From positions 52,232 through 116,231 of the forward strand of contig JANXZF010000138.1 in the NCBI GenBank assembly GCA_025355665.1: DNA of 64,000 nt. The letters are read 5' to 3'. The stretch's first letter is position 1, and every line of letters begins with the position of its first letter. This DNA comes from Actinomycetes bacterium (GTDB lineage Bacteria; Actinomycetota; Actinomycetes; Nanopelagicales; Nanopelagicaceae). This document shows, in pieces, positions 42,708 to 51,061 of the stretch. A model generated the notes under the pieces. The model worked only from the letters and a program-made list of their open reading frames with translations, did not search any database and was not told where the DNA came from. The position numbers and the translations under genes are program-made.

Positions 42708-44441
42708 ATGACTACTACTAATCTTAGTAAAAAATCGAAAATCGAATCCGTCATTTTAGAAGATCACTTACGCGTGACGGTCCTCGCTGATCGCTGCGCA
42801 GGATGCCAAGAGTGTCTTATTCGCTGTCCAACTAATGCAATAACAATGGACTCGGGCAACTGGACTGTTCTAGCGAACAGTTCTACATGTGTTGGGTGTC
42901 GCCAGTGTGTTCGAACCTGTCCCTTTAGCGCGATCACGGTCGATGGCCCGGCAATTGTGTCCAGTCGCGTACACACTTCGCCGAATCATCCTCAAAAATT
43001 CATTGGGAATTTGGACGAAACGCGGTCGGGATTCACAACGTGGGCAGAAGCCAAGGCCGAAGCAGAGAGGTGTCTTGATTGCCCAGATCCAACGTGTGTA
43101 CGCGGATGTCCCGCGCACAATGACGTTCCTGCATTCATTGCGGCGATAAGGAACGATGACCTTCAAGAGGCACATCGAATATTGCAACAGACCACATTTC
43201 TTCCTGACGTGTGTTCAAGAGTGTGCGATCAGGCACTTCAATGTGAGGGCGCATGTACCTGGTCTCTAGCCGGAGGCGAAGGAGTAGCGATCGGCGCACT
43301 TGAAAGGTTCGTGGCCGACAATGCCCCTGTTCCGCCAGTTGAGCGAGTCTCTGACGAAGGTGCTGGAATTAAGATTGCGATCGTAGGGTCGGGACCGGCG
43401 GGAATAGGGGCTGCTTGGGAGTTGACGAGAGCATCTGCGTCGGTGACAGTATTCGAAAAAGATGATGAACCTGGCGGACTTCTAAAGTGGGGAATCCCCG
43501 ATTTCACGCTGCCAGATGAAATTGCAAATCGTCCGTGGGAGGCACTTTGTGATTCAGGGGTCACCCTTCATTGCCGATCTTTGGTTACGGCAGACGGAAT
43601 TAGCGCGCTATTAGCGGATTTTGATGCAGTGCTAATGGCTCAAGGAGCGGGTATGCCTATTCATCTACCAGTAGATGGTGGATCCTTAACTCGAGTCTGG
43701 GACGCCACTCGATTTCTAAAAGAGGCGCAATCTGCCGTACTGAATGAGAAAACACTTTCATATCTGACAAAAGAAGACAATCCCGGCGGAGTACGGATTC
43801 GAACCGTATTGGTAGTTGGTGCAGGCAATACGGCGATGGACGTTGCTCGTTTGGCGCGTCGACTAGGTGCTCGTGCTATTTGCGTGGATTGGATGGATCA
43901 GCGCTTTGCACCCGTGCGGCCCGACGAATTGGACGAAGCCGGAATGGAAGGGGTTGATATTCGCTTCTCAACGACTATCGACCATCTTGAAGAACTTGAA
44001 GATGACCTCGTCAAGGCTCACCTCAATTACACAGCTCAAAAATCCTCGACCGACTTGCCAGTGGTTGTGTCGAAGTTGGCAACCACTGAAATCGTTGATT
44101 TGGTCGTCATGGCTATGGGGTATCGAGTTGATTCATCTTTTGCGACGTTGCTCCCCAATTCACCTATCTCGCGACGACTCAAGCCAGGGCTGACGGATCG
44201 GCGATGGCAGGCCAGTGGAATTCTTGCTGCAGGTGAGCCGGTTTTCGCTCGTCATCAACCAATCGGCAAACTTGCCTTGGGCCGTGAAATCGCGATGACG
44301 CAGGCCGGAATATCAGTGGCGGATCGAGTCTGGGTTGCAGGGGATGCCTTAGTGGGGCCTGCGACTGTGGTGGAAGCAATGACGCACGGTCGAAAAGCAG
44401 CTCAGGCAATTATTAGAATGCGGCCTTCAAGAATAAAATAA
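42708..44441 (+). CDS. Ferredoxin-fused GltD-like FAD/NAD(P) oxidoreductase
   Basis: 577-aa iron-sulfur flavoprotein. Domains: two 4Fe-4S ferredoxin motifs (CAGCQECLIRCP and CVGCRQCVRTCP, residues 25-80), a GltD/DPD-type Fe-S region (CLDCPDPTCVRGCP, CSRVCDQALQCEGAC, residues 120-195), FAD site VGSGPAGIGAAWEL, NAD(P) site VVGAGNTAMDVARLARRLGA, and a final GDALVGPATVVEAM typical of the family. It should move electrons between NAD(P)H and ferredoxin or the polyferredoxin encoded just upstream. No glutamate synthase large subunit is near, so it is not a glutamate synthase component here. AAGGAG start at 42708. Confidence 0.88.
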   Translation: MTTTNLSKKSKIESVILEDHLRVTVLADRCAGCQECLIRCPTNAITMDSGNWTVLANSSTCVGCRQCVRTCPFSAITVDGPAIVSSRVHTSPNHPQKFIGNLDETRSGFTTWAEAKAEAERCLDCPDPTCVRGCPAHNDVPAFIAAIRNDDLQEAHRILQQTTFLPDVCSRVCDQALQCEGACTWSLAGGEGVAIGALERFVADNAPVPPVERVSDEGAGIKIAIVGSGPAGIGAAWELTRASASVTVFEKDDEPGGLLKWGIPDFTLPDEIANRPWEALCDSGVTLHCRSLVTADGISALLADFDAVLMAQGAGMPIHLPVDGGSLTRVWDATRFLKEAQSAVLNEKTLSYLTKEDNPGGVRIRTVLVVGAGNTAMDVARLARRLGARAICVDWMDQRFAPVRPDELDEAGMEGVDIRFSTTIDHLEELEDDLVKAHLNYTAQKSSTDLPVVVSKLATTEIVDLVVMAMGYRVDSSFATLLPNSPISRRLKPGLTDRRWQASGILAAGEPVFARHQPIGKLALGREIAMTQAGISVADRVWVAGDALVGPATVVEAMTHGRKAAQAIIRMRPSRIK

Positions 44442-44442
44442 A

Positions 44443-44499
44443 AATTCTCGCGTTCGTTACTTGCTCACTTAGGGTGAACTTGCAACGAACGCGAGAATT
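44443..44499. terminator. Bidirectional terminator between convergent redox operons
   Basis: Perfect 16-bp arms AATTCTCGCGTTCGTT / AACGAACGCGAGAATT with a further small TCAC/GTGA hairpin in the 25-nt loop; A and T runs flank both sides. Confidence 0.85.
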
Positions 44500-44504
44500 G
44501 TTAT

Positions 44505-45437
44505 TTAGAGATTGTTCTCTCTGTAGTACCTGCGCCAGATGAGGCGATGGAACGGAATCAATCGTGGGAGACGATTGATGAACGGAATCTTTGGCATGAA
44601 GATGAAGCCCAAATTGAGCAACATCAAGAATGCGAAGATTTGGATATCTGCATTTGCGGATGACTTGAAAGGCTCAACTTGATACCAGAGCGAGAAGAGC
44701 CAGAGCCAGGATTGACCTGGATAAGATCCGGTCTCGTTCATCATGCCCCATTGGTCACCGTGGAGATGTTGCTTTGCTCCTAGATCGTCAAAGTACCCGC
44801 CGTCTGCAAGGAAGAGCATTGGCTTAGTGAAATCACTTGGGTATGGGGTAACAGTTGTTGTTAGCAATCCATCCAGAACGTCGGATTGCGCAAGAACTAG
44901 CAGACCAGATGCCATTGTGGGAACTGGGCCATAGGTCTGGCTTGCCGTGACCTTTGTGTAATCCCCGGCCTTACCTATGGCGGTGGAATAGTCCGTAGCC
45001 CACTTTGTTTGTTGGCCTGAACTTGCGCCATTCCATTGAGCGAGGGCGGCAGGAACAGCTGGGTCCTTGCTGAATTTCAGCGGAGTGGTCACGAAGTCAA
45101 CCGCTGGATTCACTGGAATCGTGACGCCAGCCCACTTTTGAATCTTTATTGGTCCAAGATTGAGACCTTCGCTAGCGGTGTTGTACGGAGGCCCATAAGC
45201 CGCGCTGATGGTAGTACCGGCTAATTCCCCAGCCGTTGTGGCTACGAAATCAGCTGGTGCTTGATTAGCCCATTGTTGCAAGGTGACTGCTGGCTCATCA
45301 GGGGAGCTAAAGATCGCCGAAATAGCGCCGACCAGCAACCCAACGACCACGAAGGCGATGACGAATTCCTTTACCAAGTCGTACGGACGCTTTGGACCGC
45401 TCCACTTTGCAAGATCTACATTGCGCTCTTTACTCAT
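44505..45437 (-). CDS. Membrane-anchored partner of cytochrome b, unknown family
   Basis: 310 aa. One N-terminal helix (FVIAFVVVGLLVGAISAIF), an extracytoplasmic domain of about 200 residues (YGPPYNTASEGLN, QKWAGVTIPVNPAVDF, a His-bearing KQHLHGDQWGMM segment) and one or two C-terminal helices ending in a basic tail. No CxxCH, Rieske or copper motif is seen. By position it could take the place of subunit IV and of an extracellular electron-accepting subunit. The ATG at 45437 overlaps the cytochrome b stop by 4 bp (ATGA); the upstream track start adds unlikely Cys/Arg-rich sequence. Confidence 0.7.
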   Translation of the reverse strand: MSKERNVDLAKWSGPKRPYDLVKEFVIAFVVVGLLVGAISAIFSSPDEPAVTLQQWANQAPADFVATTAGELAGTTISAAYGPPYNTASEGLNLGPIKIQKWAGVTIPVNPAVDFVTTPLKFSKDPAVPAALAQWNGASSGQQTKWATDYSTAIGKAGDYTKVTASQTYGPVPTMASGLLVLAQSDVLDGLLTTTVTPYPSDFTKPMLFLADGGYFDDLGAKQHLHGDQWGMMNETGSYPGQSWLWLFSLWYQVEPFKSSANADIQIFAFLMLLNLGFIFMPKIPFINRLPRLIPFHRLIWRRYYRENNL

Positions 45438-46051
45438 TTGGCACCTCCGGCAATCTCTTTGGCATCCAGGGGAGGTACAACGCCGTTGCGTCTGACCAGA
45501 ATCACGTGCCAAATGACGATAAATGTAAGTACTAGTGGAAGCAAGGAAACGTGAAGAAGAATTGCCTGACCTGTGTTCAATGTGTTAAAGAATGAGCCGA
45601 TGCCAGCAGAATTAAGGCCGTCTTTGGCTTGCGTGGCGATCCACTGAGAGTCAAAATCCCACTGAATAAGGTAACCGGTGAAACCTGTTGCCACCGATGC
45701 GAGAAAACAAAACGCGCCCGTCACCCACGTTGCGAAACGTCGTCCACGCCAAGCCGCCATCCAGAATTTTCCCCAGAGGTGAACAACCATGAAGACGAAG
45801 AAGAGTTCTACTGACCAAAGGTGCATCGAGTTAACGAAGTGGCCCACGTTTGAACTGTGCCACCAGATTGCGCCTCGCGTCGTAAGTATCAATCCGGAAA
45901 GAATGATGATTGCGAATGATGAAAGGGTCAAAACACCGAAGACGTAGATCCACGATGCAACGTATGAAGGTTGGTCATCTGGAAGTACATCCTGTGGCTC
46001 GAACTTCTCGACTGTGGCTTTACGAAGTTTTGTAGTCCACATTGATGACAT
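45434..46051 (-). CDS. Cytochrome b6-like di-haem cytochrome b
   Basis: 205-aa membrane protein with four main helices, the size of cytochrome b6. The four haem ligands are clear: H77 and H91 (H-x13-H, in NSMHLWSVELFFVFMVVHLWG) and H167 and H182 (H-x14-H, LLHVSLLPLVLTFIVIWHV), exactly the spacing in b6. It should carry electrons across the membrane from menaquinol. The Rieske protein and cytochrome c expected in a bc complex are not encoded nearby. The start abuts the stop of the small membrane peptide with no gap. Confidence 0.87.
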   Translation of the reverse strand: MSSMWTTKLRKATVEKFEPQDVLPDDQPSYVASWIYVFGVLTLSSFAIIILSGLILTTRGAIWWHSSNVGHFVNSMHLWSVELFFVFMVVHLWGKFWMAAWRGRRFATWVTGAFCFLASVATGFTGYLIQWDFDSQWIATQAKDGLNSAGIGSFFNTLNTGQAILLHVSLLPLVLTFIVIWHVILVRRNGVVPPLDAKEIAGGAK

Positions 46052-46216
46052 TTACTTCCCCTTCGGTTTCTCGTGAGTTGGAAAGGGGAGAAGTAGTGCG
46101 AGGAAGAAAAGTACAAAGATGATCCCGATCATGACCAGGTTTGGGATAGAAATCGAAATAAATCCCCAATTGAAAAAATGTGCGGGATGGTTGAGCGAAA
46201 TTGCAAGTAAAACCAT
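46052..46216 (-). CDS. 54-residue single-helix membrane peptide
   Basis: Short ORF opening the cytochrome operon: an amphipathic start (LNHPAHFFNWGF), one helix (NLVMIGIIFVLFFLALLLPF) and a basic end. An AAAAAAGGAGAG ribosome-binding site precedes the ATG at 46216; the track start at 46327 is too early. Zero-gap coupling to cytochrome b suggests a small structural subunit like those of cytochrome complexes. I do not recognise the family. Confidence 0.7.
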   Translation of the reverse strand: MVLLAISLNHPAHFFNWGFISISIPNLVMIGIIFVLFFLALLLPFPTHEKPKGK

Positions 46217-46357
46217 ATCTCTCTCCTTTTTTGGATCCATGGTTGCGGACCACAATGGAGTTACTCTCCTGCAAAAAAGATCAAAGGGAAAGCGACGACA
46301 TATGAATTTCTGTGTGAGATAGGCCAATGAGGGCTACCACTTCGTCGGTCGGTCGAG

Positions 46358-46383
46358 TCTTGATACCCCTGGGAGTATCAAGA
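46358..46383. terminator. Hairpin between acyltransferase and cytochrome operon
   Basis: TCTTGATAC-N8-GTATCAAGA, 9-bp perfect stem extendable by CCC/GGG. It lies just after the acyltransferase stop and about 140 bp upstream of the cytochrome operon; no U-run, so terminator or operator. Confidence 0.4.
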
Positions 46384-46396
46384 TTGCGAGTATTTC

Positions 46397-48586
46397 CTAC
46401 GGTGTGGACGTTGATGTCGGAGTGGAAGAAGAATCACTTGATGCAATAGTTGGTGTAGTAGCGGGCGTTGGCGTTGGGATCGGAATGCCTGTCGCGACCG
46501 ATATGGCCTTTTGCAGTCGACCTGCAAGGGCTCCCGAGAATGTTGCCGTCAAATGGCCACCGTCTAGGTAGATCAAGATATTTCCCAATATGACAGGGCA
46601 TGGGCTGGTTGGGCAAACCCAGAGTTCGGGATCGATAAAAAATATGTTCTCCTCAGTTGTCATAGCCAGTTCTTGTTCGATCCATGCCGATTGAATTGCT
46701 TTGTCGACCGGGGTGGCGCAGGCGATCGAGCTCTTTGGGTGCGCCGACAGGCAAACGGGTGGGTCAATCAAAGATGTAGGAGTATCGGCAAGGTATACAA
46801 CATTTTTTGAAGCAATTTTCAATTGATCGACAGTTCGGTTCATCCCCGCTCGCCAAATCGCCGTTCGTGGATCTCCCTTTATGAGTTTGCCCTTGGAATT
46901 GAGAGTGGCAAATCCACGAGTCCCAGCAATCACAATGACGAGTGGGTGAGCATCTTGGATCTTTTGCAGCGATTGCCTGCGCCAGATGGCGCAATTCTTC
47001 ATCACCGCATTGTTTGATGGATCCCAAGCTGGAATATCGGCGGGGGAGCACGCCGACATCGTCAGCGAAAGCAGTTTCCAATGATTTCTTTTCGCAACAG
47101 TGTTCACGGCGGGGAACCACGAAAGGGCGTGACTGTCTCCGAAAAGTACAATGGTGCTAGTGGATGATGTATCACCGTAAATGCAGGGCGCGGTCGATGG
47201 CGGGAGATTTTGTTGGGTGTGACAGCGATCCGCATAAGAGATTGCTCGATCGTTTTTTGCGTTAATCAATTGAGGTTCAAGATTGGCGGGGACTGGTCGA
47301 TTCATGGTGGCTGGTCGAAGGTTTGACGACTTTTTGGCCTCCGCTAGCGGAGTTAAAAGAGCTTCCACTTGTGCCAATTTCTCCTCCGGCGTACTGGCTT
47401 TTAGTTTGTGATGCTCCGTTGCCGTGAAACCGTAGGCGGTTCCAAAGGATGCCACCGCGATTACCACCGCCATCGCCGTGGCTGTGAGCAAGTTCTTCCG
47501 CGGGAGGGTGCCAACGAATTTGCCGCGGCGAAGTGGGTCCTCAACCCAACGATGCGTCGCATATGCGAAGGGAATTGCGGCAATTGCAAGACCCGAGCGT
47601 TCGTAAATATTTAATGGGCCGTCATTGATGGCGATTGGCAGTACAAGTAACGGCCAATGCCAGAGGTAGAGCGAGTAGCTGACCTTGCCGAAAAATTGAA
47701 AAATACCCCCGCTAAGAAGCGTCGTAGGAGAGAACTTGCTAGCACGGCTGCCACCAACAATCAGCAGGGCGGCGCCAAGAGTCGGGGTGAGGGCAGGCCA
47801 TGATGGAAATGGGGAAGTTACTTTCGTAAAGACACCCGACCAAATAACGGCGCCGAGACCGACCCAGCCAAGCAGGATCGAGTACAACTGTGGAATCCGA
47901 GAAAGTCGGGCGCCAATGGCCGCCAACATTCCTCCCAGGGCCAATTCCCAAGCCCGAGTTGGAAGAGAGAAGAACGCCCAAGGCCCATGTCGCGTAACAA
48001 GATATGTCGCGAGAGTGAACGAGGAAAACCCAATGATCGCCATGGCAAAACCGATGCGAGCTCTGAACCTCTTTGCTCCGTATACGGCTAGGAGAAAAAT
48101 TGCGGGCCAAAGTAGATAGAACTGTTCCTCCACTCCTAGGGACCAAAAATGCAAGATGGGCGAGGGCGCCGTTGTTGCCGCAAAATAGTCCGTTGCTCGA
48201 TAGGCAAAGACCATATTTGAAACGTACAAAGTTGCAGCAGCCACGTCCGTGGCAACCGATGGAACGGAAAGCGGCGGCAAGAGAATCGCTGAGGCGACAA
48301 GAGTTACGACGAGCACTAGTGCAGATGCGGGCAGAAGTCTGCGAACGCGTCGTGCATAGAAATTGCTCAGCGAGATTTTCCCGGTGGTTTCGTACTCCCG
48401 AATGAGCATCCCTGTGATTAAGAAGCCGGAGATGACAAAGAAGACATCCACACCCACAAATCCGCCATTGAAGCCGGGAATTGAAGCGTGAAATAGCAGA
48501 ACCAGGACGACGGCAATCGCGCGAAGACCTTCAATATCGGGGCGGAAACTCGGCTTAGACGCTTTTGGAATCTCGCCCGTGCTCAT
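46397..48586 (-). CDS. Acyltransferase-3 / SGNH surface O-acyltransferase (OafA-like)
   Basis: 729-aa membrane enzyme that acylates a surface glycan. Residues 10-370 form the Acyl_transf_3 domain with ten helices (RPDIEGLRAIAVVLVLLFHA, GGFVGVDVFFVISGFLIT, RRVRRLLPA). After one more helix (near 375-395) an extracytoplasmic SGNH domain follows, with LFGDSHALSWFPAV (Ser), IVIAGTRG and DGGHLTATFSG (His). The tail is Pro/Thr/Ser-rich. TACGGT 6 nt before the ATG at 48586 supports this start over 48646. Target polymer unknown. Confidence 0.9.
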   Translation of the reverse strand: MSTGEIPKASKPSFRPDIEGLRAIAVVLVLLFHASIPGFNGGFVGVDVFFVISGFLITGMLIREYETTGKISLSNFYARRVRRLLPASALVLVVTLVASAILLPPLSVPSVATDVAAATLYVSNMVFAYRATDYFAATTAPSPILHFWSLGVEEQFYLLWPAIFLLAVYGAKRFRARIGFAMAIIGFSSFTLATYLVTRHGPWAFFSLPTRAWELALGGMLAAIGARLSRIPQLYSILLGWVGLGAVIWSGVFTKVTSPFPSWPALTPTLGAALLIVGGSRASKFSPTTLLSGGIFQFFGKVSYSLYLWHWPLLVLPIAINDGPLNIYERSGLAIAAIPFAYATHRWVEDPLRRGKFVGTLPRKNLLTATAMAVVIAVASFGTAYGFTATEHHKLKASTPEEKLAQVEALLTPLAEAKKSSNLRPATMNRPVPANLEPQLINAKNDRAISYADRCHTQQNLPPSTAPCIYGDTSSTSTIVLFGDSHALSWFPAVNTVAKRNHWKLLSLTMSACSPADIPAWDPSNNAVMKNCAIWRRQSLQKIQDAHPLVIVIAGTRGFATLNSKGKLIKGDPRTAIWRAGMNRTVDQLKIASKNVVYLADTPTSLIDPPVCLSAHPKSSIACATPVDKAIQSAWIEQELAMTTEENIFFIDPELWVCPTSPCPVILGNILIYLDGGHLTATFSGALAGRLQKAISVATGIPIPTPTPATTPTIASSDSSSTPTSTSTP

Positions 48587-48592
48587 TGGGAA

Positions 48593-48598
48593 ACCGTA
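48593..48598 (-). promoter_or_regulatory. Leaderless -10 element of the acyltransferase gene
   Basis: TACGGT on the minus strand, 6 nt before the ATG. Confidence 0.6.
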
Positions 48599-48702
48599 CT
48601 GCCTCGAAGTTGAGAGTTGAATGAAGTATTCTTGCGGCGAGCTCATTCACATGAGATTCACATGGAAATAGGATGCTCACCTATGAATTTGAAAGGGTGA
48701 GC

Positions 48703-49476
48703 ATGTCAGAAAATGTGATGGATCTGATATTCGTCCATGGGATGTACTTGAACGGCTCAAGTTGGCAACCGTGGCTGGAGAAGGCTCGGGCTCTGGGTTT
48801 CTTGGCCACCGCGCCTTCGTGGCCTTTTCACGAGGGCGAGCCTCAAGCACTCCGGAGAAACGTCGATCCTTCTTTAGGGAAATTGCGTTTCAGAGAGGTT
48901 GTTGACTACTACAAGAGATTGATTGACTCGTTGCCAATGCGGCCCAATCTAATAGGACACTCAATAGGTGGACTTGTAGTTCAAAAACTTCTAAACGAAG
49001 GCTATGCGAAAGCGGGAGTCGCAATCAGTTCAGCGCCGCCTCAAGGAATCATCTCCTTTAGTCCACATTTCTTGCGCGCCAACTTTCCGCACGCCAACCC
49101 GCTTGCGGGAAATAAGCCGGTATTCATGACACCCCAGCGGCTCCATTACACCTTTTGCAACACAATGGGCAGAGAGTCTTCCAATTGGGCATTTGATAAG
49201 TACGTTGTTCCAGAAAGCAGAAACGTTCCGCGAAGCACGCTTACAAAGCAGGGCAAGATTAATTTTCGAGCCCAACACGCTCCCTTACTTTTGATTGCGG
49301 GCGACGCGGATCACCTAACCCCTCTATCCATGATCAAGAAGAATGCCAAGGCGTATGAGGACTCTGCCGGCATTCTAGAATTCAAGATTTTTAAGGGGAG
49401 ATCGCATTTCATCTGCAACCAAGATGGATGGGAAGAGGTCGCAGATTTTGCTCTTGATTGGCTAAAGGCGAATTAA
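48703..49476 (+). CDS. Alpha/beta hydrolase
   Basis: 257-aa soluble hydrolase with the full triad context: oxyanion-side FVHGMYLNGSSW, nucleophile elbow LIGHSIGGLV (Ser near residue 88), acid in IAGDADHLTPL and His in GRSHFICN. Substrate unknown; lipases, esterases and haloperoxidase-like hydrolases share this pattern. The ATG at 48703 follows GAAAGGGTG and is preferred over 48673; a TAGGAT hexamer about 30 nt upstream could be its -10. Confidence 0.85.
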   Translation: MSENVMDLIFVHGMYLNGSSWQPWLEKARALGFLATAPSWPFHEGEPQALRRNVDPSLGKLRFREVVDYYKRLIDSLPMRPNLIGHSIGGLVVQKLLNEGYAKAGVAISSAPPQGIISFSPHFLRANFPHANPLAGNKPVFMTPQRLHYTFCNTMGRESSNWAFDKYVVPESRNVPRSTLTKQGKINFRAQHAPLLLIAGDADHLTPLSMIKKNAKAYEDSAGILEFKIFKGRSHFICNQDGWEEVADFALDWLKAN

Positions 49477-49578
49477 CGTTTCTTTGGTCACATCTCACGT
49501 TCCTATGTTCCGCGACGGGTATAGCCTGACAATTACGGGATCGTAGATGCGCTGCGGCCCTTGGAATTGAGGCATGAG

Positions 49579-50346
49579 ATGGACGCCATTGAAGGATTCA
49601 AAAGTAAGAGCGTAATTGTCACAGGCGCTGGCTCTGGCATCGGACGAGCCGCCGCAATTGAATTTGCCAAGCAGGGAGCCAGAGTCCTGGTCGCGGACAT
49701 CAACGAAAAGACGGCCAACGAAGTTGTTGCCGAGATACATGCTCGGGGTGGGGTCGCGGTCGCAGTGGCTGGCGATTTGAGCGATCAAAAAACGGTGGAA
49801 AAGGTAGTTAGTACGGCCATTCAAGTTCATGGTGGATTGGATGTGTTGGTCAACAACGCCGGAATTATGGACAGCATGAGCGCTAATGATGAAGTGAGTG
49901 TCGAAGAATGGGAACGAGTTCTTCGAGTTAATTTAACCGCGCCATTTTTGCTTTCTCGCGCCGCGTTGCCGCACATGCTTTCACAGGGGAAGGGCGCCAT
50001 CGTCAATACAACATCGGAGGCCGGACTGAGGGGGAGTTGCGCCGGAACGCCCTATACCGTCTCCAAACACGGGCTTATTGGACTTACGAAATCTGATGCG
50101 ATCATGTATCGCACCAGGGGGATTCGAGTTAATGCAGTGGCACCAGGTGGGACAAAAACCAACATTTCCGTGGTGCCGATTCCAGGAAATAAGGGTCCTG
50201 AAGTGATCGGGACCTATATGGGCAACGTGGGCAAGATGGCAGAAGCTTATGAAGTGGCGGCCGCCATCGTGTTTTTGGCTTCCGACCAAGCCAGTGACAT
50301 TACTGGAGTAGTTCTCCCGGTTGATGGTGGCTGGTCTGCGGTTTAA
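49579..50346 (+). CDS. Short-chain dehydrogenase/reductase
   Basis: 255-aa classical SDR: VTGAGSGIGRAAA (cofactor), VNNAGIMD, NTTSEAGLRGSCAGTPYTVSKHG (Ser-Tyr-Lys) and the C-terminal SDITGVVLPVDGGW. The Asp after the second strand (VADINEK) indicates NAD preference. Substrate unknown; the best-known lookalikes reduce 3-oxoacyl groups or alcohols. ATG at 49579 has GAGG upstream; the TTG at 49561 is less likely. Followed 7 bp later by the rhomboid-like gene. Confidence 0.87.
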   Translation: MDAIEGFKSKSVIVTGAGSGIGRAAAIEFAKQGARVLVADINEKTANEVVAEIHARGGVAVAVAGDLSDQKTVEKVVSTAIQVHGGLDVLVNNAGIMDSMSANDEVSVEEWERVLRVNLTAPFLLSRAALPHMLSQGKGAIVNTTSEAGLRGSCAGTPYTVSKHGLIGLTKSDAIMYRTRGIRVNAVAPGGTKTNISVVPIPGNKGPEVIGTYMGNVGKMAEAYEVAAAIVFLASDQASDITGVVLPVDGGWSAV

Positions 50347-50353
50347 TTGACAA

Positions 50354-51061
50354 ATGGTTCCACTCGCGCTCTTCATCTTCATCATCGCGATAGATCGATT
50401 GGTGATGTCCGAGCGATGGCCGGCCTTCGATCCATTCCGTGCCTTATGGAGAAAATGGATGCCGCGAGCGAAGAATTTCTTAAGATCAGCGCCGGGCACG
50501 TTTACATACCTATTCGTACTGATAATCACTACATGGGTCTTGCAAACGTCGAGTAGCAAAGTCGCCCAGCAACTGCTTCTCGAACGCAGCACCAATTTGC
50601 ATCAACTCGTTCATGATCCCATGCGTGTGCTTTTCGGAAGCGCCTTCTGGGTGACGAATACGGGAGAACTCTTGTTTATGTTGCTTGCGTTCAGCTTCGC
50701 AGCAAGCCATGTGGAGCGGTGGATTGGGACGGCCCGCACGGCTAGCGTCTTCTTTTTCGGTCACGTCGGAGCGACTTTGATCGTGGCATTTTGGTTGTGG
50801 GCGTCATTGAATTTCACAATCGTAAAATCGCCGACTACGAGTGCAAGGGATGTTGGAGCAAGTTATGGATTGGCGGCCTTGGCGGCCCTGTTGACATACC
50901 GCGCTCCAACGCCGCGTAGATGGATCTTTATCGGGGCGATCGCACTTTTGCTGGCTATAACGCTTTCGATAGATCCATCTTTCACAAATTGGGGCCATGC
51001 TTTTGCCTTTGGGATTGGATTCCTAAGTTATCTCTTTATCCCTCGCAAAATTCGAGGTTAG
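50354..51061 (+). CDS. Rhomboid-like membrane protein
   Basis: 235-aa protein with six helices in the rhomboid layout: an SHVERWIGTARTASVFFFGHVGATL segment (helices 2-3), VGASYGLAALAALL where rhomboids have GxSG, and NWGHAFAFGIGF where they have the catalytic His. Ser and His are both present but GAS-Y-G is not canonical, so it may be an inactive or altered intramembrane protease. Overlaps the convergent ROK gene by 4 bp. Confidence 0.7.
   Translation: MVPLALFIFIIAIDRLVMSERWPAFDPFRALWRKWMPRAKNFLRSAPGTFTYLFVLIITTWVLQTSSSKVAQQLLLERSTNLHQLVHDPMRVLFGSAFWVTNTGELLFMLLAFSFAASHVERWIGTARTASVFFFGHVGATLIVAFWLWASLNFTIVKSPTTSARDVGASYGLAALAALLTYRAPTPRRWIFIGAIALLLAITLSIDPSFTNWGHAFAFGIGFLSYLFIPRKIRG

Noticed and set aside
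42708-44441. Glutamate synthase small subunit
   Set aside because: No large subunit nearby, and the ferredoxin domains plus polyferredoxin neighbour suggest another electron-transfer role.
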